Assembly (NCBI RefSeq): GCF_028657945.1
Contig: NZ_CP059693.1
Coordinates: 3,038,001-3,102,000 of the forward strand
Length of the DNA: 64,000 nucleotides
Reading direction: 5' to 3'
Source of the DNA: Thalassomonas haliotis
GTDB lineage: Bacteria > Pseudomonadota > Gammaproteobacteria > Enterobacterales > Alteromonadaceae
In this document: positions 52,610-61,678 of the stretch, in pieces
Layout of the letters: the number at the start of each line of letters is the position of its first letter
Position numbering within the stretch: position 1 is the stretch's first letter
Program-made: the position numbers and the translations under genes
Notes under the pieces: model-generated
Database searches by the model: none
Seen by the model: only the letters and a program-made list of their open reading frames with translations
What the model was told of the DNA's origin: nothing

Positions 52610-53761
52610 ATGGCGTTTGAATTTATCAATCAGCAGTTATCCCAGAGGCAAAGCCAGTCCAGGTATCGCCAAAGGCTAGCGATTGCCGGTGGGGCCGGAC
52701 GTGAAGTGGTTATCTCGGGTAAAAGCTACCTTAATTTTTCTTCCAATGATTACCTGGGATTAAACAACCATCCCGAGATTAATCAGGCGATGCAAGAGGG
52801 AATCGACCGCTTTGGCCTTTGTGCTACCGGCTCAAGTTTGATCACAGGTTTTAGTTATGCCCACCAGGTCTTGGAGCAGCAGATATGCCAGTGGCTTAAT
52901 AAACCCCGCTGCCTGTTATTTTCCAGCGGTTTTGCTGCCAATACCGGCTTGCTTCAGGCGCTGGGTCAGCAGCAATGTCATTTGTTGCTGGATAAACTTT
53001 GCCACGCCTCCTTGATCGATGGCGCGCTTGCGGCAAGCAGCGGTGGCAAAGCCAGCATGAAACGTTTTCGCCACAATGATATTGACCAGCTGGAAAATTT
53101 TTTGAAGCGTTCACCTGGCGATGATAACCTGATTGTCTCGGAAGGGGTGTTTAGCATGGACGGCGACCAGGCTAAAATAAAAAAACTGTCAGCGGTGGCA
53201 AAAAATGCCAAAGCTTGGCTATATTTAGATGACGCCCATAGCATAGGGGTGATTGGCCGGCAGGGTCAGGGCAGTGTCAGCCAGGGGAATGTCGATATTG
53301 TGATGGCAACCTTTGGCAAGGCAATCGCCAGCAGCGGTGCTTTTATTGCCTGCGAAGAAAACCTGTTTGAATATCTGGTCAACTTTTCCCGGCACTACAT
53401 TTATTCCACGGCAATATCACCGGCTGTGGCTTGGGCAACGGTTAAAAGTATTGAGCTAATACAAAAAGAACAATGGCGAAGAGATAAAATAGCACAGCTG
53501 AGTTTTTCTTTATCACAGGCACTTGATCCCAGGATAACATTAGCCCCGACCGAGTCATCGATACATGCGTTAATTATCGGCGATGAAAAATCGGCGCTGT
53601 CTGTCAGTGAAAAATTAAAAAAGAAGGGCATCTGGCTCACCGCGATCAGACCTCCGACGGTTCCTGTTAACAGCTCTAGGTTACGCGTTACTATATGCGC
53701 AAGCCACAATGACAATGATATCAAGTATTTAGCAGCTTGTTTGAATGAGGCTCTTGGTTAA
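52610..53761 (+). CDS. bioF: 8-amino-7-oxononanoate synthase
   Basis: 383 residues from the ATG at 52610 (MAFEFINQQL; AAGAAG just upstream), not an earlier in-frame start. PLP enzyme that condenses pimeloyl-ACP with alanine to give KAPA. 'FSSNDYLGLNNHPEI', 'LLFSSGFAANTGLLQALG', 'LYLDDAHSIGVIGRQGQG' and the PLP lysine in 'MATFGKAIASSGAFIACE' are conserved. Its stop overlaps the bioC start (TAATG), so the two are translationally coupled. Confidence 0.96.
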   Translation: MAFEFINQQLSQRQSQSRYRQRLAIAGGAGREVVISGKSYLNFSSNDYLGLNNHPEINQAMQEGIDRFGLCATGSSLITGFSYAHQVLEQQICQWLNKPRCLLFSSGFAANTGLLQALGQQQCHLLLDKLCHASLIDGALAASSGGKASMKRFRHNDIDQLENFLKRSPGDDNLIVSEGVFSMDGDQAKIKKLSAVAKNAKAWLYLDDAHSIGVIGRQGQGSVSQGNVDIVMATFGKAIASSGAFIACEENLFEYLVNFSRHYIYSTAISPAVAWATVKSIELIQKEQWRRDKIAQLSFSLSQALDPRITLAPTESSIHALIIGDEKSALSVSEKLKKKGIWLTAIRPPTVPVNSSRLRVTICASHNDNDIKYLAACLNEALG

Positions 53762-54546
53762 TGCCAGAAACAAAAAACAGAATAAAAATTGCACGCTCTT
53801 TTGGCTCCGCCAGTAACTCCTACGATGTATCCGCACGTTTACAGCGTTTTAGCGGCAAACATTTAATGCCCTGGTTACCCAACCGCAATGATTTAACCGT
53901 GCTGGATTTAGGCGCGGGCACCGGTTTTTTTACCGATATTTTGGCGGGTTCTTACCAGCGGGTAATAGGCCTGGATTTCTCGAAAAAAATGCTGCATTTT
54001 GCACAAAGCAACCGGGATCAGAATATTCACTGGTTGGAGGCGGATGCCCATCACATTCCCCTTCAGGACCAGAGTATAGATTTAATCTATTCCAATTTGA
54101 TGATCCAGTGGTGTAACCCGCTTGAAGATGTGGTGCAGGAAATCCTGCGGGTATTAAAACCCGGTGGCCTGTTTATTTTCACTACCTTAACCGACGGCAC
54201 CTTGTACGAGCTGAAATCTTCCTGGGCCCAGGTGGACGATGACCGCCATGTCATTAACTTTAAGCGCGAACAGGAATTGCTGGCAATGTTTGACAAGCCG
54301 CAGTCGAAGTTATTACAGCACCAGTGCCAGGATATTGTGCTCGAATATGAAAATGTTCTGCATCTGGCCCATGAACTTAAGGGCTTAGGCGCCAACCAGG
54401 TGCCGGCCAAAGGCAATAAGGGACTGGCAGGCAAGGACAAGTGGCAGAAAATGACCGCCTCCTATCAGGATTTTCAGGAGCCGGGCGGCGTTTATCCGGC
54501 AACCTATAAGGTGTTCTCCGGTTTAATGGTAAAACTCAGCGATTGA
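53761..54546 (+). CDS. bioC: Malonyl-ACP O-methyltransferase
   Basis: 261 residues. Methylates malonyl-ACP so that the fatty-acid enzymes can build pimeloyl-ACP, the entry step to biotin. SAM motif I is 'VLDLGAGTGFFTDIL'; 'VIGLDFSKKMLHFAQ', 'DLIYSNLMIQWCNPLEDV' and 'KPGGLFIFTTLTDGTLYELK' follow the family order. 'HELKGLGANQVPAKGNKGL' near the end is a BioC hallmark. Starts within the bioF stop codon. Confidence 0.95.
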   Translation: MPETKNRIKIARSFGSASNSYDVSARLQRFSGKHLMPWLPNRNDLTVLDLGAGTGFFTDILAGSYQRVIGLDFSKKMLHFAQSNRDQNIHWLEADAHHIPLQDQSIDLIYSNLMIQWCNPLEDVVQEILRVLKPGGLFIFTTLTDGTLYELKSSWAQVDDDRHVINFKREQELLAMFDKPQSKLLQHQCQDIVLEYENVLHLAHELKGLGANQVPAKGNKGLAGKDKWQKMTASYQDFQEPGGVYPATYKVFSGLMVKLSD

Positions 54547-54582
54547 GTGTGTTGTCACCATACAAAAGAAGAAAGCATATCC

Positions 54583-55248
54583 ATGAATGAATTTTTTATC
54601 ACGGCAACGGACACCGATGCCGGCAAAACTTATGTTGCCCGGGCACTGGTTACGGCATTGGTCAACCAGGGAAAACACGTCGCTGTTTATAAGCCGGTGT
54701 CTGCCGGTTGTGAATTGATAAACGGCGAATTGGTCAATGAAGACGCATGTTTATTGCAGGCAAGCGGCAATTGCCGGCAAAGTCTTACGCAAATTAATCC
54801 CATTGCTTTTGCCGAGCCGATAGCCCCGCATATCGCGGCAGAAAAATTGCAGCAGCACATCAGCGTATCCCAAATCATGGCCGGATACGAGCAGGTGAAA
54901 GCCCTTGGAGCCGATGTTGTTGTTACCGAAGGGGCCGGAGGCTGGCGCTTGCCTTTGGGGCAGGGAGCTTATTTATCTGAGTTCGCTAAGCAGGCCGGTG
55001 TTGGCGTGATCCTGGTGGTCAATATGAAATTAGGTTGTCTTAACCATGCCATGCTCACATATGAGGCCATCATCGCCGATGGCTTGCCCTGTGTTGGCTG
55101 GGTCGCCAATTGCCAGCAGCAGATGCCATATCTTGAAGAAAATATTGCCGAACTGCGCCGGCTATTGCCTATGGCGCTTATGGCCCGCCTGGATTATTGT
55201 GCCGATATCAATAAGGCGGCTGCTTTATTTGATGTTCAACTAAATTAG
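54583..55248 (+). CDS. bioD: Dethiobiotin synthetase
   Basis: 221 residues from the ATG at 54583 (MNEFFITATD), preceded by GAAGAAAG. ATP-dependent carboxylation of DAPA to dethiobiotin. P-loop 'TATDTDAGKTYVARAL', 'YKPVSAGCE' and 'VVVTEGAGGWRLPLG' are the nucleotide- and substrate-binding motifs. Last gene of bioBFCD; bioH is not in the window. Confidence 0.96.
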   Translation: MNEFFITATDTDAGKTYVARALVTALVNQGKHVAVYKPVSAGCELINGELVNEDACLLQASGNCRQSLTQINPIAFAEPIAPHIAAEKLQQHISVSQIMAGYEQVKALGADVVVTEGAGGWRLPLGQGAYLSEFAKQAGVGVILVVNMKLGCLNHAMLTYEAIIADGLPCVGWVANCQQQMPYLEENIAELRRLLPMALMARLDYCADINKAAALFDVQLN

Positions 55249-55675
55249 TGGCCAACAGTAACAGGCAGTATTCGCTGCTATAAACCGGCAAGGTTAACAA
55301 AGTTTCAGCCGCAAGCCGTTATGGCTGGCACTTTTCTTTTTGCTGGCGTTTTTTTGATCAGGAAAGCAAATGTGGTTTAGGTGGCAGCAAAACAACTTTT
55401 CAATTTTCTCAACTATCTCACTTAGCAACAGGCAGATTTGCTATAAGTATAATGCTATTTCTGCACTTGCCTGAGCGGCTTAGCTGTAGCCGGAAGCTGC
55501 TTTGGCAGTGTCTCAGTTGCTCTTAAATCCCCTTGCCCGCTTTTTTCGATAAAAAATGTCAATTTTCTACGGTGTTTTTCGTACTTTAAACTATCCTAAC
55601 TAGTTACCTTAAAACAGTTTAGGGTTTGAGCAGCTTTTCTTTACTTTTTTCTTAGCCAATGCAGGGGATAACTCT
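55249..55675. other. Intergenic region, nothing recognised
   Basis: 427 bp between bioD and the triheme lipoprotein gene. I see no gene, clear terminator or repeat; it presumably holds the promoter of the cytochrome operon. Confidence 0.5.
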
Positions 55676-57121
55676 ATGCATAATATAGAAAAGGTAAGAG
55701 CGGTGTTAACTTATGCCAGGATATGCGTGATCGCTTTTATACTTACCAGTTGTAAAGCCGGCGATGGCACCGGATTGGACGCCAACGGCCAGCCACTTGT
55801 CGAAGATGACCCCGAGCCGGAGACCGGCTTGTTTGTACAAATCCAGGAAGATATTTTTACCGCACGTTGCATTGCCTGCCATATCGGCGCCCAGGCACCA
55901 CAAGGGCTGGATCTTTCTGAAGGTAACGCTTATGGCAATATCGTCGGTGTGGCCAGCAATCAACAGCCGGCATTATCCCTGATTGAACCGGATGCGCCCG
56001 AGCTTAGTTACCTGGTGAAGAAAATTCGGGGCGATGAGGATATTTCCGGCGGGCAAATGCCCCTTAGCGGGCCGCCATTTCTCGATGACAGCCAAATTCA
56101 GCTGGTGATTGACTGGGTTAATGACGGCGCACCGCCGCCTCAAGTGGCAACCCCGGCGGAATTTGTTGCCGGACTCAGTGACTTCACAGCCTATGATAGC
56201 TGGTCGACGATAGATTACTCCATCGGCGCCACCAACAATGCTCTTGGCGGCGCCCATCAGGCACAAGATGATAACTATTCTCGCCGGGTATATGCCAATG
56301 CATTGGCGCTGACGGCAACGGATAGCTATCCCAACGGCACTATTCTCGTGAAGGAAGTCACCACTTGGCAAAGCGGGGAGAGAGAGTTTTCAGCTGCCGG
56401 CGGTCTGCTGGCCATGGTTAAACGGGGCGGGGACTTTAATCCCGGCAATGGTGATTGGGAATGGTTTGAGCTTGACCCGGATTTATCTGAAATTGTCGGC
56501 AGGGGAGCCAATTTGATGGATGACGGTTGTAATACCTGCCACTCCCTGGCGGATTCACAAAGCGGCGGCGGAGATTATGTCTTTGAGCACCCAAGTGAAT
56601 ATCAGGCGGATAACAGCGATTTTGCCGACTTTCGCAGCTGGAGTCAGATTGAAGAGCGTTCGGATCAAAATACCTTATTGGGCGGCATGGCCCACGGCGG
56701 CGACAATCCCGACTCGACCCGGCGGATCTTCAAGAAACAGTTATATGCCAACCCCGACAGTATGGAACAAGGCTACCCCATAGGCACGATATTGGTAAAA
56801 GAAGTCGAGCAAGAGGGGGCCATTGTTGAGATCACGGCCATGGTCAAGCGGGGTGGTGATTTCAGTCCGGATCACCAGAACTGGGAGTGGTTTATGTTAG
56901 ATCCGGGATCGCTGGAGATCATGCTTGACGACAACGGTGATGAAACCCGGGGGGCCAATTTGATGGATGGTATGTGTGCCAGCTGTCATAGCCAGGCCAA
57001 CCCCGACAGTGGTTATGGCAAGGATTATGTCTTTCATCACGAAAATGATCCTTTTAACTTTAATCAACAAATGGCAGATATGGCGATTTTTACCCAGTTT
57101 ATGGATGCAAACGAAGACTAG
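55676..57121 (+). CDS. Triheme c-type cytochrome lipoprotein
   Basis: 481 residues. The N-terminal hydrophobic segment ends in lipobox 'LTSC' (Cys26), so it is probably anchored in the outer membrane. Three CxxCH motifs: CIACH (65-69) in a cytochrome-c-like N-terminal domain ending 'DWVNDGAPPP', then CNTCH and CASCH closing two tandem homologous ~150-residue repeats. Each repeat contains '(YD/FR)SWS-x-I', '-GTILVKEV-', 'AMVKRGGDF', 'WEWF-LDP' and '-DYVF(E/H)H'. The repeats clearly arose by internal duplication. Gene order with the cytochrome-porin gene downstream suggests electron transfer across the outer membrane (inference). Confidence 0.82.
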   Translation: MHNIEKVRAVLTYARICVIAFILTSCKAGDGTGLDANGQPLVEDDPEPETGLFVQIQEDIFTARCIACHIGAQAPQGLDLSEGNAYGNIVGVASNQQPALSLIEPDAPELSYLVKKIRGDEDISGGQMPLSGPPFLDDSQIQLVIDWVNDGAPPPQVATPAEFVAGLSDFTAYDSWSTIDYSIGATNNALGGAHQAQDDNYSRRVYANALALTATDSYPNGTILVKEVTTWQSGEREFSAAGGLLAMVKRGGDFNPGNGDWEWFELDPDLSEIVGRGANLMDDGCNTCHSLADSQSGGGDYVFEHPSEYQADNSDFADFRSWSQIEERSDQNTLLGGMAHGGDNPDSTRRIFKKQLYANPDSMEQGYPIGTILVKEVEQEGAIVEITAMVKRGGDFSPDHQNWEWFMLDPGSLEIMLDDNGDETRGANLMDGMCASCHSQANPDSGYGKDYVFHHENDPFNFNQQMADMAIFTQFMDANED

Positions 57122-57200
57122 CATCCGGGGAAGCGGGCTAAGCGGTCCGCTTGATGCCTTTATCACAAGATTGCGATTAATTTGAGCACTAGGATTTTTT

Positions 57201-58331
57201 ATGAATATTCATTTTATAGCGTTAGCATTTCACCCTAAAGTGGTGATCGGGCTAATTTTCGTCTGCCTGTTATCTTCGCAAGTAACGGCAGAGCCTTATT
57301 TTGCGGTCAGAGAAGGATTAAAATGCTCGGCCTGTCATACCAATATTACCGGCGGGGGGCAGAGAACGGACTTTGGCTTTGTTTACCCGCAAACCCTGTT
57401 GCCCGGGGGCAAGAGTACTTTTTCCCCTAAACTCAATGAGCATTTGCTGATCGGCGGTAATATCCGCAGCCGCTACAGTTATACCCGCTTTGATGAGGCT
57501 GATGCGGTAGCAGGGGCGAGTACCGAACCGGTTGATTTTGATAATACCAGTAGCTTCGAGATCACTAACGGCACCTTGTATATCGGCGCACAATTTACGC
57601 CAGACTTGTTGTTTTACCTGGATCAGCAGGTGGCGCCGGAAGGCGGAAGAACCCGGGAAGCGGCGGTGATCTGGAAAAACCTCAGCGGCGGCAGTTATAT
57701 CAAAGCGGGGAAATTTTTTCTGCCTTATGGCTTAAGGCTGGAAGATGACGGCGCCTTTATCCGTGAAGTCACAGGTTTTAATTTCGATAATTCCGATATC
57801 GGCCTGGAACTGGGCATAGAGCCGGGAGATTTCTCTTTTAGTCTCGGCGTGAGCAACGGTACCCAGGGCAGCGGAGAAAATAATAAGGATAAGCAATTTT
57901 CTTTTGTCGGCTCCTATATACAGCGAAGTTACCGGCTTGGGGTTTCTTTTTCGACCAATGAAGCGCCGAACCGCCAAAAAAGCACCTCTTATAATGTTTT
58001 TGCCGGCGTGAACTGGCAAGACTTTACCTTGCTCGGGGAGGTGGACTGGATTGAAAATGAAAACGGCGATCAGAAAACCGATATGATAGCGACCTTGTTT
58101 GAAGTAAATTATTTATTCAACAAGAAAACGAATTTGAAGTTTACCTATGAATACCTGGATCCCGATGATGATATCGATGAAAATGAGCGCGTGCGCGGCT
58201 CTGTGGTAGGGGAGTACTTCCTGAACCGGTTTTCCCAGTTACGTACCGGTATCCGGATTTACGATGCCATTCCGCAAAATTCCTTGTGGAATCAGGACAG
58301 GTTTTTCCTGGAGCTGCATCTCTTCTATTGA
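57201..58331 (+). CDS. Monoheme cytochrome-porin fusion, Cyc2-like architecture
   Basis: 376 residues; signal peptide to about 30 (VTA). One heme site 'GLKCSACHTNITGGGQRTDF' (Cys42-His46) lies right at the mature N-terminus, followed by an outer-membrane beta-barrel of about 16 strands ('LLIGGNIRSRYSYTRF', 'LFYLDQQVAPEGGR', 'YIKAGKFFLPYGLRLED', 'FFLELHLFY' with the terminal aromatic). A heme plugged into a porin is the architecture of Cyc2, the outer-membrane iron oxidase; many uncharacterised bacterial proteins also share the 'K-C-S-x-C-H-x-N-x-T-G-G-G' start. Electron transfer is plausible, iron oxidation unproven. Partner: the triheme lipoprotein 79 bp upstream. Confidence 0.78.
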   Translation: MNIHFIALAFHPKVVIGLIFVCLLSSQVTAEPYFAVREGLKCSACHTNITGGGQRTDFGFVYPQTLLPGGKSTFSPKLNEHLLIGGNIRSRYSYTRFDEADAVAGASTEPVDFDNTSSFEITNGTLYIGAQFTPDLLFYLDQQVAPEGGRTREAAVIWKNLSGGSYIKAGKFFLPYGLRLEDDGAFIREVTGFNFDNSDIGLELGIEPGDFSFSLGVSNGTQGSGENNKDKQFSFVGSYIQRSYRLGVSFSTNEAPNRQKSTSYNVFAGVNWQDFTLLGEVDWIENENGDQKTDMIATLFEVNYLFNKKTNLKFTYEYLDPDDDIDENERVRGSVVGEYFLNRFSQLRTGIRIYDAIPQNSLWNQDRFFLELHLFY

Positions 58332-58414
58332 TGTTTGGCTAAGGGCGGGAAGTCTTATCAGGTGTTAATAACAAGTGCGATAAATAGTACCGCCCTTTTA
58401 TATGCTAGCATGCC

Positions 58415-58453
58415 CCAACAATGCCCCAAATTATGGCTTTGGGGCATTGTTGG
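58415..58453. terminator. Perfect 16-bp hairpin between convergent genes
   Basis: CCAACAATGCCCCAAA (58415-58430) is the exact reverse complement of TTTGGGGCATTGTTGG (58438-58453), with a 7-nt loop. It lies between the ends of the cytochrome-porin and methyltransferase genes. Without a T-tract it may act as a bidirectional terminator or be a small palindromic repeat element. Confidence 0.6.
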
Positions 58454-58463
58454 CTGAGGCTAA

Positions 58464-59213
58464 CTATTCCGGTTTTTTAAATAAGAAAGTGAAGCGGTCG
58501 GTATTGCCGGTCACAGATTTGCGGCCAACCTCATAACGCAACTCATCATCCGGGCGATAGTGCAGTTTGGAATAATCGACAAATTCAAAACCCGCTGCCT
58601 GGATTTCTTTGATTGCCAATACCGGGTCTACGCGGCGGCCATTTTCATTATCATTGTCCTGCATATGGCGGCGGGTGTGGTCTACAACCCCGTAAATGCC
58701 ACCCGGCTTTAAGGCTTTAAATACCGATTCATTTAATTCGGTGCGGCTTTTAACCGTCAGGTTATGGTAGTTTCTGAAGGTTAATACCGCATCGAGATCT
58801 TTAATATTAAGATCGGTACTGGTGAGGTCAAAAAGTTTTTCGGCTTCGTTATATTCAAAGTCGCTGTCTGTGGCGAGTAATTTTACTTTATTCAGTGCTT
58901 TTTCACTTTGCAAAGATTTTTCAATACGACTTGTACCCAGTGCAAGATAAAGCTGGCCGTTATCACGTAAGGCCGGGGCCAATAGCTTGGTATACCAGCC
59001 GCGGCCCGGGATCAGCTCCAGTACTTTCATATCGTCTTGAATACCGAAGAACTCCAGGGTTTGAACCGGTTTACGGTTTCTGTCGCGCTCTTTTTCTTTT
59101 TCGCTGCGCAGTTCAGACTTTAATGCCTGCTTTATCTTATCGGAAAAGTCATCCGCCATTGCCGGGGTGGTTAAGGTGGCGGCGAGTAACAGGGCGGAAA
59201 TCGGTTTGAGCAT
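58464..59213 (-). CDS. Exported class I SAM-dependent methyltransferase-like protein
   Basis: 249 residues with a clear signal peptide (ends TPAMA, about 20). The Rossmann core has 'VLELIPGRGWYTKLLAPAL' (motif I), 'DLDAVLTFRNYHNLTV' and 'ALKPGGIYGVVDHTRR'. The family is well spread in marine and soil bacteria, always with a signal peptide; how SAM would reach the periplasm is unclear, so it may have another role. Single gene. Confidence 0.85.
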   Translation of the reverse strand: MLKPISALLLAATLTTPAMADDFSDKIKQALKSELRSEKEKERDRNRKPVQTLEFFGIQDDMKVLELIPGRGWYTKLLAPALRDNGQLYLALGTSRIEKSLQSEKALNKVKLLATDSDFEYNEAEKLFDLTSTDLNIKDLDAVLTFRNYHNLTVKSRTELNESVFKALKPGGIYGVVDHTRRHMQDNDNENGRRVDPVLAIKEIQAAGFEFVDYSKLHYRPDDELRYEVGRKSVTGNTDRFTFLFKKPE

Positions 59214-59584
59214 ATGTATTCTCCAAATTGTTGTTATTTGCTTTTATGGAACCAGAACATTATTCATGGTTGGCAATGAAAAAGACATCATCAAGGGAGT
59301 GATACTTTCAAATTAAGGGTTACAAAGTATGTCTTGATTTGTTGCTGCGCTTGCTCAGCGTTTTTATTTTGCCTCACGGGCAAGACCGGGCTTAGCGGTT
59401 TTTCATTTCCATCAGATAACAGCGTGGGCTTTCATTGCTTGCTGGGGAAATACAGCTGTGTAGGTAAAGCAAAGGGAAATGTAACGACTGTTCGGGCGAA
59501 AGGTTAAATTGTTGTGCGTATTATTTTCTCTGGTTGATATAAAAGCGCCTTGAGCGCTTTTATATCCGGGTAATGACTAAAGGA
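59214..59584. other. Intergenic region, terminator only
   Basis: 371 bp. The only recognised element is the terminator hairpin at 59536-59566 belonging to the gene on its right. No coding sequence supported. Confidence 0.5.
59536..59566 (-). terminator. Rho-independent-like hairpin
   Basis: GATATAAAAGCGC / GCGCTTTTATATC, perfect 13-bp stem, 5-nt loop, directly after the stop of the small secreted protein gene (minus strand). The U-rich 3' arm supplies the termination tract. Confidence 0.8.
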
Positions 59585-59806
59585 TTAACCTTTGGAAATT
59601 AACACCGGGTAGCGACAGCCATCTGCGCCGACACGCCACTCATAGGTATAATCCGGATGTAGAGTGTATATAGGGCAGTTTTTTATTGCGGCTAATTGCG
59701 CAGGAGCGTCGGTAACGGCTTTGGCAAGAGGGGCTTGAACAGCGTTTGCTGAACAAACAAATAAGCCTGCGGATAAAACGGATAAAATTGCTTTTTTGAG
59801 AATCAT
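59585..59806 (-). CDS. Small secreted protein with two Cys
   Basis: 73 residues, AAGGAAG Shine-Dalgarno. Signal peptide to about 22 (ANA), then ~50 residues with two cysteines in 'IKNCPIYTLHPDYTYEW' and 'GADGCRYPVLIS', probably disulfide-bonded. No family recognised. Own terminator follows. Likely a small periplasmic or secreted protein. Confidence 0.7.
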   Translation of the reverse strand: MILKKAILSVLSAGLFVCSANAVQAPLAKAVTDAPAQLAAIKNCPIYTLHPDYTYEWRVGADGCRYPVLISKG

Positions 59807-60124
59807 TTAAATCTTCCTTTATAATTTAAAATGTAAAACTATTCTAACGACTTTTCAGGATGTTGCAGCAACTAGCTGCTGCTGCCTGAAAGTGATGTTA
59901 ACATACAGGATGTTAATATCGACAGCAATGTAATTTACAAATTGGTAACAAAATCATTTCTTTTTTGCTCCCGCTTGCACTTGGTTGAAATAACGACTGA
60001 TAAAATTATCCGCCGGCAGCTGAAGGCAGCGCCATTTTGAAAATTAACTGTTTGGCCTTGCATTTTTCCATGGAGATCCCAAAGTTAACCCCGAAGGCAT
60101 TTAAAACACATTAAGGGAGCTATC
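59807..60124. other. Divergent intergenic region, nothing recognised
   Basis: 318 bp upstream of both the small secreted protein and the GST gene. AT-rich; promoters are expected but none is clear enough to mark. GGGAG lies seven bases before the GST start. Confidence 0.45.
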
Positions 60125-60733
60125 ATGAGTAAAATGACATTAACCTATTTTGATATTGACGGTGGACGGGCTGAGCCGGTAAGACTTGCGCTGCATATTG
60201 GCGGCATTGAATTTGTCGATGACCGTTTTGGTTTCAGTGAATTTCCTAGCGTACGGGAAAAGACACCCTTACGCCAGGTGCCGGTCCTGAAGTTAAAAGA
60301 CCGACAAATTACCCAATCCAACAGTATGCTCCGTTATGTTGGTAAGCAGGCGGGTTTATACCCCCAAGATGATTTTCAGGCGTTATTGTGCGATGAAATT
60401 TTAGATGCCATAGAAGACGCTACCCATAAACTGGTTGCCACCTTTGGCTTATCGGGAGAAGAGCTACAAACGGCACGCCAGAGCTTGGTTGCCGGGCCGT
60501 TAAAGCAGTACCTGCAATGGACAGAAGCGAAACTTGAACAAGGCGGAGACTACTTTATTGAAAACCGCCTGAGCATAGCCGACTTAAAAGTATTCGTCTG
60601 GACCCGGGCATTAAGCGCCGGTCATTTGGACTTTATCCCGACGGATCTGGTACAAAGCTGTGCGCCGAAACTACACCGGCATATGAAGCTAGTTGCCGCC
60701 CTGGCGCCTATTAGCCAGTATTATCAAAAATAA
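60125..60733 (+). CDS. Glutathione S-transferase family protein (sigma-like)
   Basis: 202 residues. N-terminal thioredoxin fold: 'LTYFDIDGGRAEPVRLALH', with Tyr at the catalytic position, 'LRQVPVLKLKDRQITQSNSM' with the cis-Pro and the glutathione-binding Gln-Ser. C-terminal all-helical domain ends 'LSIADLKVFVWTRALSAGHL'. The Tyr-based site and R-x-E-P-V-R-L sequence suit the sigma class. It conjugates or reduces electrophiles with glutathione in the cytoplasm. Terminator follows. Confidence 0.9.
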   Translation: MSKMTLTYFDIDGGRAEPVRLALHIGGIEFVDDRFGFSEFPSVREKTPLRQVPVLKLKDRQITQSNSMLRYVGKQAGLYPQDDFQALLCDEILDAIEDATHKLVATFGLSGEELQTARQSLVAGPLKQYLQWTEAKLEQGGDYFIENRLSIADLKVFVWTRALSAGHLDFIPTDLVQSCAPKLHRHMKLVAALAPISQYYQK

Positions 60734-60745
60734 CACGGTTTTGAT

Positions 60746-60775
60746 GACGCTATCACAACTTTTGCTGATAGCGTC
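60746..60775. terminator. Terminator between gst and pepE
   Basis: GACGCTATCA / TGATAGCGTC, 10-bp perfect stem, 10-nt loop, followed by TTATTTATTTTA on the plus strand. Serves the GST gene and possibly the convergent pepE gene. Confidence 0.75.
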
Positions 60776-60808
60776 TTATTTATTTTATTGGAAAATGAGG
60801 CGGGGCGT

Positions 60809-61519
60809 TTAACCAAGCAGCTGGGTTAAATCATCATCCTGGGTTATATCTGATTTTTCTCCCCCCTGAAAAATAAAGCCAGGCTCAGGACCAATCAGGC
60901 AAAGTTTACCCTGGCTCAACTTAAGTGCCGTACCTTCAACAATGGCAACAATCGGGGTTTGTTTGTCTACCACCATAAATTCTGCCAGGCGCTGTGAGCG
61001 GGTTTCACCGTTATGGCCCGGAGGATTATAATCGGTAAAATGGGGGTTTAACTGGAAGTTAACCAGATTAAGGGCAGTAAAACTCGGCGGTTCGATGATC
61101 GGCATATCATTGGTGGTGCGTATGCTTAATCCTGCCACATTAGACCCGGCGCTCCAGCCGATATAAGGCATACCCGTATTGACTTTTTCGCGGATCACCT
61201 CCAGCAATTCATGCTGATATAACTGATGCAATAAATGAAAGGTATTGCCGCCGCCAACGGCTACCGCCTGTGCTGATTCTACCGCCGCTGCGGCATTGTC
61301 ATAACTGTGTATACCGGTCACTTTTATATCCAGGTCGGCGAGGGCGGTTTGCACCATTTCGGTATATTGATCGTAACTGATGGTGATACCGGCATAAGGG
61401 ATAAACAATAATTCTTTTATATCACCAAGATGTGCTTTGATCATCTCTTTGGCATGGCTCAGATAATCAGTTTGTTTAGCTCTTGAGCTGCTTAGCAGTA
61501 ATAAATGGGCATTTGTCAT
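60809..61519 (-). CDS. pepE: Dipeptidase E (peptidase S51)
   Basis: 236 residues. Hydrolyses dipeptides with N-terminal Asp in the cytoplasm. The class-I-glutamine-amidotransferase-like fold shows 'LLLSSSRAKQTDYLSHAKE' at the start, 'AVAVGGGNTFHLLHQLYQ' and the nucleophile Ser in 'MPYIGWSAGSNVAG'. 'NPHFTDYNPPGHNGETRSQR' supplies the family's substrate and His positions. Full length for the family. Confidence 0.94.
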   Translation of the reverse strand: MTNAHLLLLSSSRAKQTDYLSHAKEMIKAHLGDIKELLFIPYAGITISYDQYTEMVQTALADLDIKVTGIHSYDNAAAAVESAQAVAVGGGNTFHLLHQLYQHELLEVIREKVNTGMPYIGWSAGSNVAGLSIRTTNDMPIIEPPSFTALNLVNFQLNPHFTDYNPPGHNGETRSQRLAEFMVVDKQTPIVAIVEGTALKLSQGKLCLIGPEPGFIFQGGEKSDITQDDDLTQLLG

Positions 61520-61678
61520 GTTTTGGCTGTTGTCCTTGGCTTTACTTTAAACAAATAGTTTAAATAAAAAGTGTAAAAAAAGATTTTTCGGCAAAAAGCC
61601 CGGAAGCAGGAATTTTGCCGCTGCGATAAATAAAAGGATTTTAACAAAATATTGCAACTAAACTCACCCGTTGTTGCA

